Source of the DNA: Saccharibacillus alkalitolerans
Lineage (GTDB): Bacteria; Bacillota; Bacilli; Paenibacillales; Paenibacillaceae
Assembly (NCBI RefSeq): GCF_011090185.1
Contig: NZ_JAAFGS010000008.1
Span: 161,003-225,002 of the forward strand
Direction: 5' to 3'
DNA: 64,000 nt
This document shows positions 61,986-64,000 of this stretch, one piece after another (within the stretch, counting starts at the first letter, position 1; the number at the start of each line of letters is the position of its first letter). Position numbers and translations under genes: made by a program. The notes below the pieces were generated by a model, which worked only from the letters and a program-made list of their open reading frames with translations, searched no databases and was not told the origin of the DNA.

Positions 61986-62058
61986 GTAACCTGTGAAGCC
62001 GACCTGCCGGAACGAATGATTTGGCGGCGGCGGATAAGGTAATCGACAATAAAAACCG

Positions 62059-62128
62059 CATTCGTATAATTTCGGGAATCGGCCCGAAAGTCTCTACGTG
62101 ATCACCTCAAATGATCGCTCTACGAAAC
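62059..62128 (+). promoter_or_regulatory. Purine riboswitch, guanine type
   Basis: P1 TTCGTA (62061-62066) pairs with TACGAA (62121-62126). TATAAT-like J1/2, P2 TTTCGGG/CCCGAAA with loop AATCGG, J2/3 TCTCTAC and P3 GTGATCA/TGATCGC with loop CCTCAAA follow the purine aptamer. The specificity base corresponding to C74 is C (62120), so guanine or hypoxanthine is bound rather than adenine. J2/3 has C instead of the usual U at position 48. Confidence 0.85.
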
Positions 62129-62196
62129 GGGAGAAGGCGGCCTATAGGCCGGGACCTTACATCGTCCGGCGCGCGGCGCCGCCTTTTCCCAGTTTT
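62129..62196 (+). terminator. Riboswitch expression platform terminator
   Basis: GGGAGAAGGCGGC (62129-62141) pairs in full (one G-T) with GCCGCCTTTTCCC (62178-62190), followed by AGTTTT. It starts three bases after P1, as expected of a switch that terminates when ligand is bound. Confidence 0.7.
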
Positions 62197-62280
62197 AAAG
62201 AGCGTCGGGGCGAGCCATTCGTACCCGCGCTCTTTTGTCGTTCCCCCATTTTTACATTCCCGAGGAGGAAAGTCAGTATC

Positions 62281-63672
62281 ATGGAAAAGTTCTTTAAACT
62301 CAAAGAACACGGCACCACGGTCAGAACGGAAATCATCGCCGGTCTGACAACCTTCATCACGATGGCCTACATCCTTATCGTGAACATTTCGTTCCTGGGG
62401 CCGGCCGGAGCAGGCATCCCGGCTTCGGGCGTATTCTTCGCGACGGCGGTAGGCGCAGGCATCGTGACCATCCTGATGGGGCTGGTCGCCAATATTCCGG
62501 TCGCCTTGGCACCGGGTATGGGACTCAACGCATACTTCATGACCGTCGTGCTCGGATCGAACGGCATGATCACCTGGCAGGCGGCGCTCGGTGCAGTCTT
62601 TATCTCCGGCATTATTTTTATCATCTTGACGGTGACCAAGGTGCGCCAAATGCTTATTGTGGCCGTACCTTCATCGATCAAAGCGGCGATCACGGTCGGT
62701 ATCGGCCTGTTCGTGACCATTATCGGCATGAAGCTCGGCAACATCGTTTCCGTCTCGGCGACGGTTACCGGGGTGACGGACGTGGCGCAGCTGCAGGCTC
62801 CGGTAACGGTCATCGGTTCGAACTTCCAATTGGCACTGGGCGATTTCATGCACCAGAAAGATACGCTGCTGGCGCTGATCGGGATCTTCATCATCGGCGT
62901 TCTGATGGTTATGCGGGTTCGCGGCGCGCTGCTGATCGGCATCGTGCTGATCACGCTGATCGGTATCCCGATGGGCGTAACGAATCTGAGCGGTCTGTCA
63001 GGAGGCGGATGGATTCCTTCGTTCAACGATTTGGCTGTCGGCCAATTGGACATCATGGGCGCGCTGCAGCTCGGCCTGTTCGAGATCGTATTCGTCTTCA
63101 CCTTCGTTGAGCTGTTCGATACGTTCGGCACGCTGGTCGGTACGGCGGAACGCGCAGGCCTCATGAAGAACAAAGAAGAAGGCGAGAAGAAGCTGGGCAA
63201 AGCGATGTTGGTCGACGCGGTCGGTGTCAGCACCGGCGCGGTACTCGGCACAAGCACGATCACTTCTTATGTGGAAAGCACGGCGGGCATCGCGGAAGGC
63301 GGTCGTACCGGCCTGACCTCGGTAACGACGGGCGTACTGTTCCTGCTGGCGATGTTCATCTCCCCGTTGGCTCTGGTCGTGCCTTCGGCGGCAACGGCTC
63401 CCGCGCTGATCATGGTCGGCGTTCTGATGATCTCCCAGGTTCGCAGCATCGAATGGGACGACATGATGCATGCAATTCCGGCATTCCTGACGATCATCTT
63501 CATGCCGTTCACCAACGGCATCGCCAACGGCATCTCGATCGGCATTCTGTCTTACGTGGTATTGGGCGGACTGAGCAGCTTGTTCACCAGCCGTAAAGTG
63601 AAAATTCACTGGCTGATGTGGGTGCTGGCGATTCTGGTTCTTGCGCGTTACATTTTCTTGGGCGGCGAGTAA
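62281..63672 (+). CDS. NCS2 family purine permease
   Basis: 463 residues, about 12-14 membrane helices. GLTTFITMAYILIVNISFLG, VALAPGMGLNAYFMTVVLG, FVFTFVELFDTFGTLVGTAERAGLM and STGAVLGTSTITSYVESTAGIAEGGRTGL are AzgA/PbuG-type NCS2 signatures. It imports hypoxanthine or guanine with protons. ATG 62281 follows GAGGAGG; the longer frame from 62098 runs through the riboswitch and terminator and is rejected. Controlled by the guanine-type riboswitch at 62059. Confidence 0.93.
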   Translation: MEKFFKLKEHGTTVRTEIIAGLTTFITMAYILIVNISFLGPAGAGIPASGVFFATAVGAGIVTILMGLVANIPVALAPGMGLNAYFMTVVLGSNGMITWQAALGAVFISGIIFIILTVTKVRQMLIVAVPSSIKAAITVGIGLFVTIIGMKLGNIVSVSATVTGVTDVAQLQAPVTVIGSNFQLALGDFMHQKDTLLALIGIFIIGVLMVMRVRGALLIGIVLITLIGIPMGVTNLSGLSGGGWIPSFNDLAVGQLDIMGALQLGLFEIVFVFTFVELFDTFGTLVGTAERAGLMKNKEEGEKKLGKAMLVDAVGVSTGAVLGTSTITSYVESTAGIAEGGRTGLTSVTTGVLFLLAMFISPLALVVPSAATAPALIMVGVLMISQVRSIEWDDMMHAIPAFLTIIFMPFTNGIANGISIGILSYVVLGGLSSLFTSRKVKIHWLMWVLAILVLARYIFLGGE

Positions 63673-63775
63673 TTCTGCCGAAACGAGATCAAGACCGGAC
63701 ATGCATGAAGCTTACGTATAAAAAGATAGAGATATAATAGAGAGAAACAATCAAAAGGGACAACGTGCGGAATAA

Positions 63776-63818
63776 GCGAAAACCGGAGAACGTCGAACAG
63801 ACGACTCCGGTTTTTCGC
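63776..63818 (+). terminator. Rho-independent terminator after the permease gene
   Basis: GCGAAAACCGGAG (63776-63788) pairs with CTCCGGTTTTTCGC (63805-63818) with one unpaired T, giving a T run within the second arm. Confidence 0.8.
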
Positions 63819-63892
63819 ATTTATATATAGAAGAAAAGGGGGGAAGCGATAAAGCGGGTTAATCGACTATATAAATTTTTTGGATAAAGGGG

Positions 63893-63921
63893 TTGCGCCG
63901 CTCTTAATCACATGCTATAGT
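63893..63921 (+). promoter_or_regulatory. Outward-facing promoter at window end
   Basis: TTGCGC (63893-63898), 17-base spacer, TATAGT (63916-63921). About 75 bases of leader are visible before the window ends, with no coding start yet. In related genomes purE-type purine genes follow this permease. Confidence 0.65.
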
Positions 63922-64000
63922 CTAGGAACGGCCTTGAGAGAGCGCCGGTGCGGTTCGAGTGAGTGAGCAGGTCCAAAAGAGATCGAAATAGACGCTTCGA

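Noticed and set aside
62098..62280. Long N-terminal extension of the NCS2 permease
   Set aside because: It would translate the riboswitch and its terminator; the conserved protein start with GAGGAGG is at 62281.

Overview
The window looks like a chromosomal segment of a G+C-rich member of the Paenibacillaceae (Paenibacillus/Saccharibacillus type). This is inferred from the Bacillota gene set: EcsAB, a bacilliredoxin, a YneF-type protein, a LipL-type octanoyltransferase, a GsaB-type glutamate-1-semialdehyde aminomutase, FabI, LCP and PadR proteins. Strong AGGAGG ribosome sites, TTGACA/TATAAT-type promoters and T-tailed hairpin terminators fit the same picture. No rRNA, tRNA, CRISPR array, IS transposase or prophage was recognised.

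Layout. 0-7.8 kb: MarR regulator, EcsAB exporter, a flavoprotein, a membrane sensor kinase, a bacilliredoxin and NadE. 7.8-8.3 kb: a gene-free stretch with four copies of a 26-bp imperfect palindrome. 8.3-16 kb: AcpS-MutY, SodA, a GNAT, an unusual fusion of epoxyqueuosine reductase (QueG) to an O6-alkylguanine-DNA methyltransferase domain, YneF, FolE and a lipoprotein. 16-23.2 kb: an ABC-2 exporter with its TetR regulator and a likely operator, LipL, a membrane-anchored hydrolase, an IclR regulator with a perfect palindrome at its promoter, and two GNATs. 23.4-31.7 kb: aconitase (cre-like site plus a GTTTCA-N5-TGAAAC palindrome like the one at iclR), Ddl, a small protein, FabI, a 54-bp repeat cluster, an inositol-phosphatase-family enzyme and an SGNH hydrolase with a stalk domain.

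31.9-45.2 kb: a five-PAS soluble hybrid kinase, a TPR/AAA pair, a secreted protein, a PadR-MFS efflux pair with a perfect 18-bp operator, GsaB, an LCP cell-wall ligase and an ABC-2 exporter with two permeases. 45.18-45.79 kb: a non-coding element of about 609 bp bounded by ~100-bp inverted repeats and containing several long hairpins. 45.8-49.7 kb: Bcp peroxiredoxin, a small protein, DedA and GuaA.

49.8-61.8 kb is an accessory-looking block: RDD/SMI1, a Bcr-type MFS pump, a minus-strand LysR / K+ channel / A+T-rich unknown operon, an NmrA-type reductase, a ComP/ComA-like kinase-regulator pair preceded by a coupled 36-codon ORF, an ABC-2 exporter, a 57-residue zinc-ribbon protein, a DUF1349 protein and an MmcQ/YjbR protein. 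61.9-64 kb returns to purine metabolism with a guanine-type riboswitch controlling an NCS2 purine permease, then a promoter firing out of the window.

Functional links: guaA and the riboswitch-controlled permease serve guanine supply. Four regulators (MarR, TetR, IclR, PadR) and a LysR each lie beside a visible palindromic candidate operator. The most novel items are the 45.2-45.8 kb inverted-repeat element, the QueG-Ogt fusion, the sORF-kinase-regulator-ABC-zinc ribbon cluster and the shared iclR/acnA palindrome.
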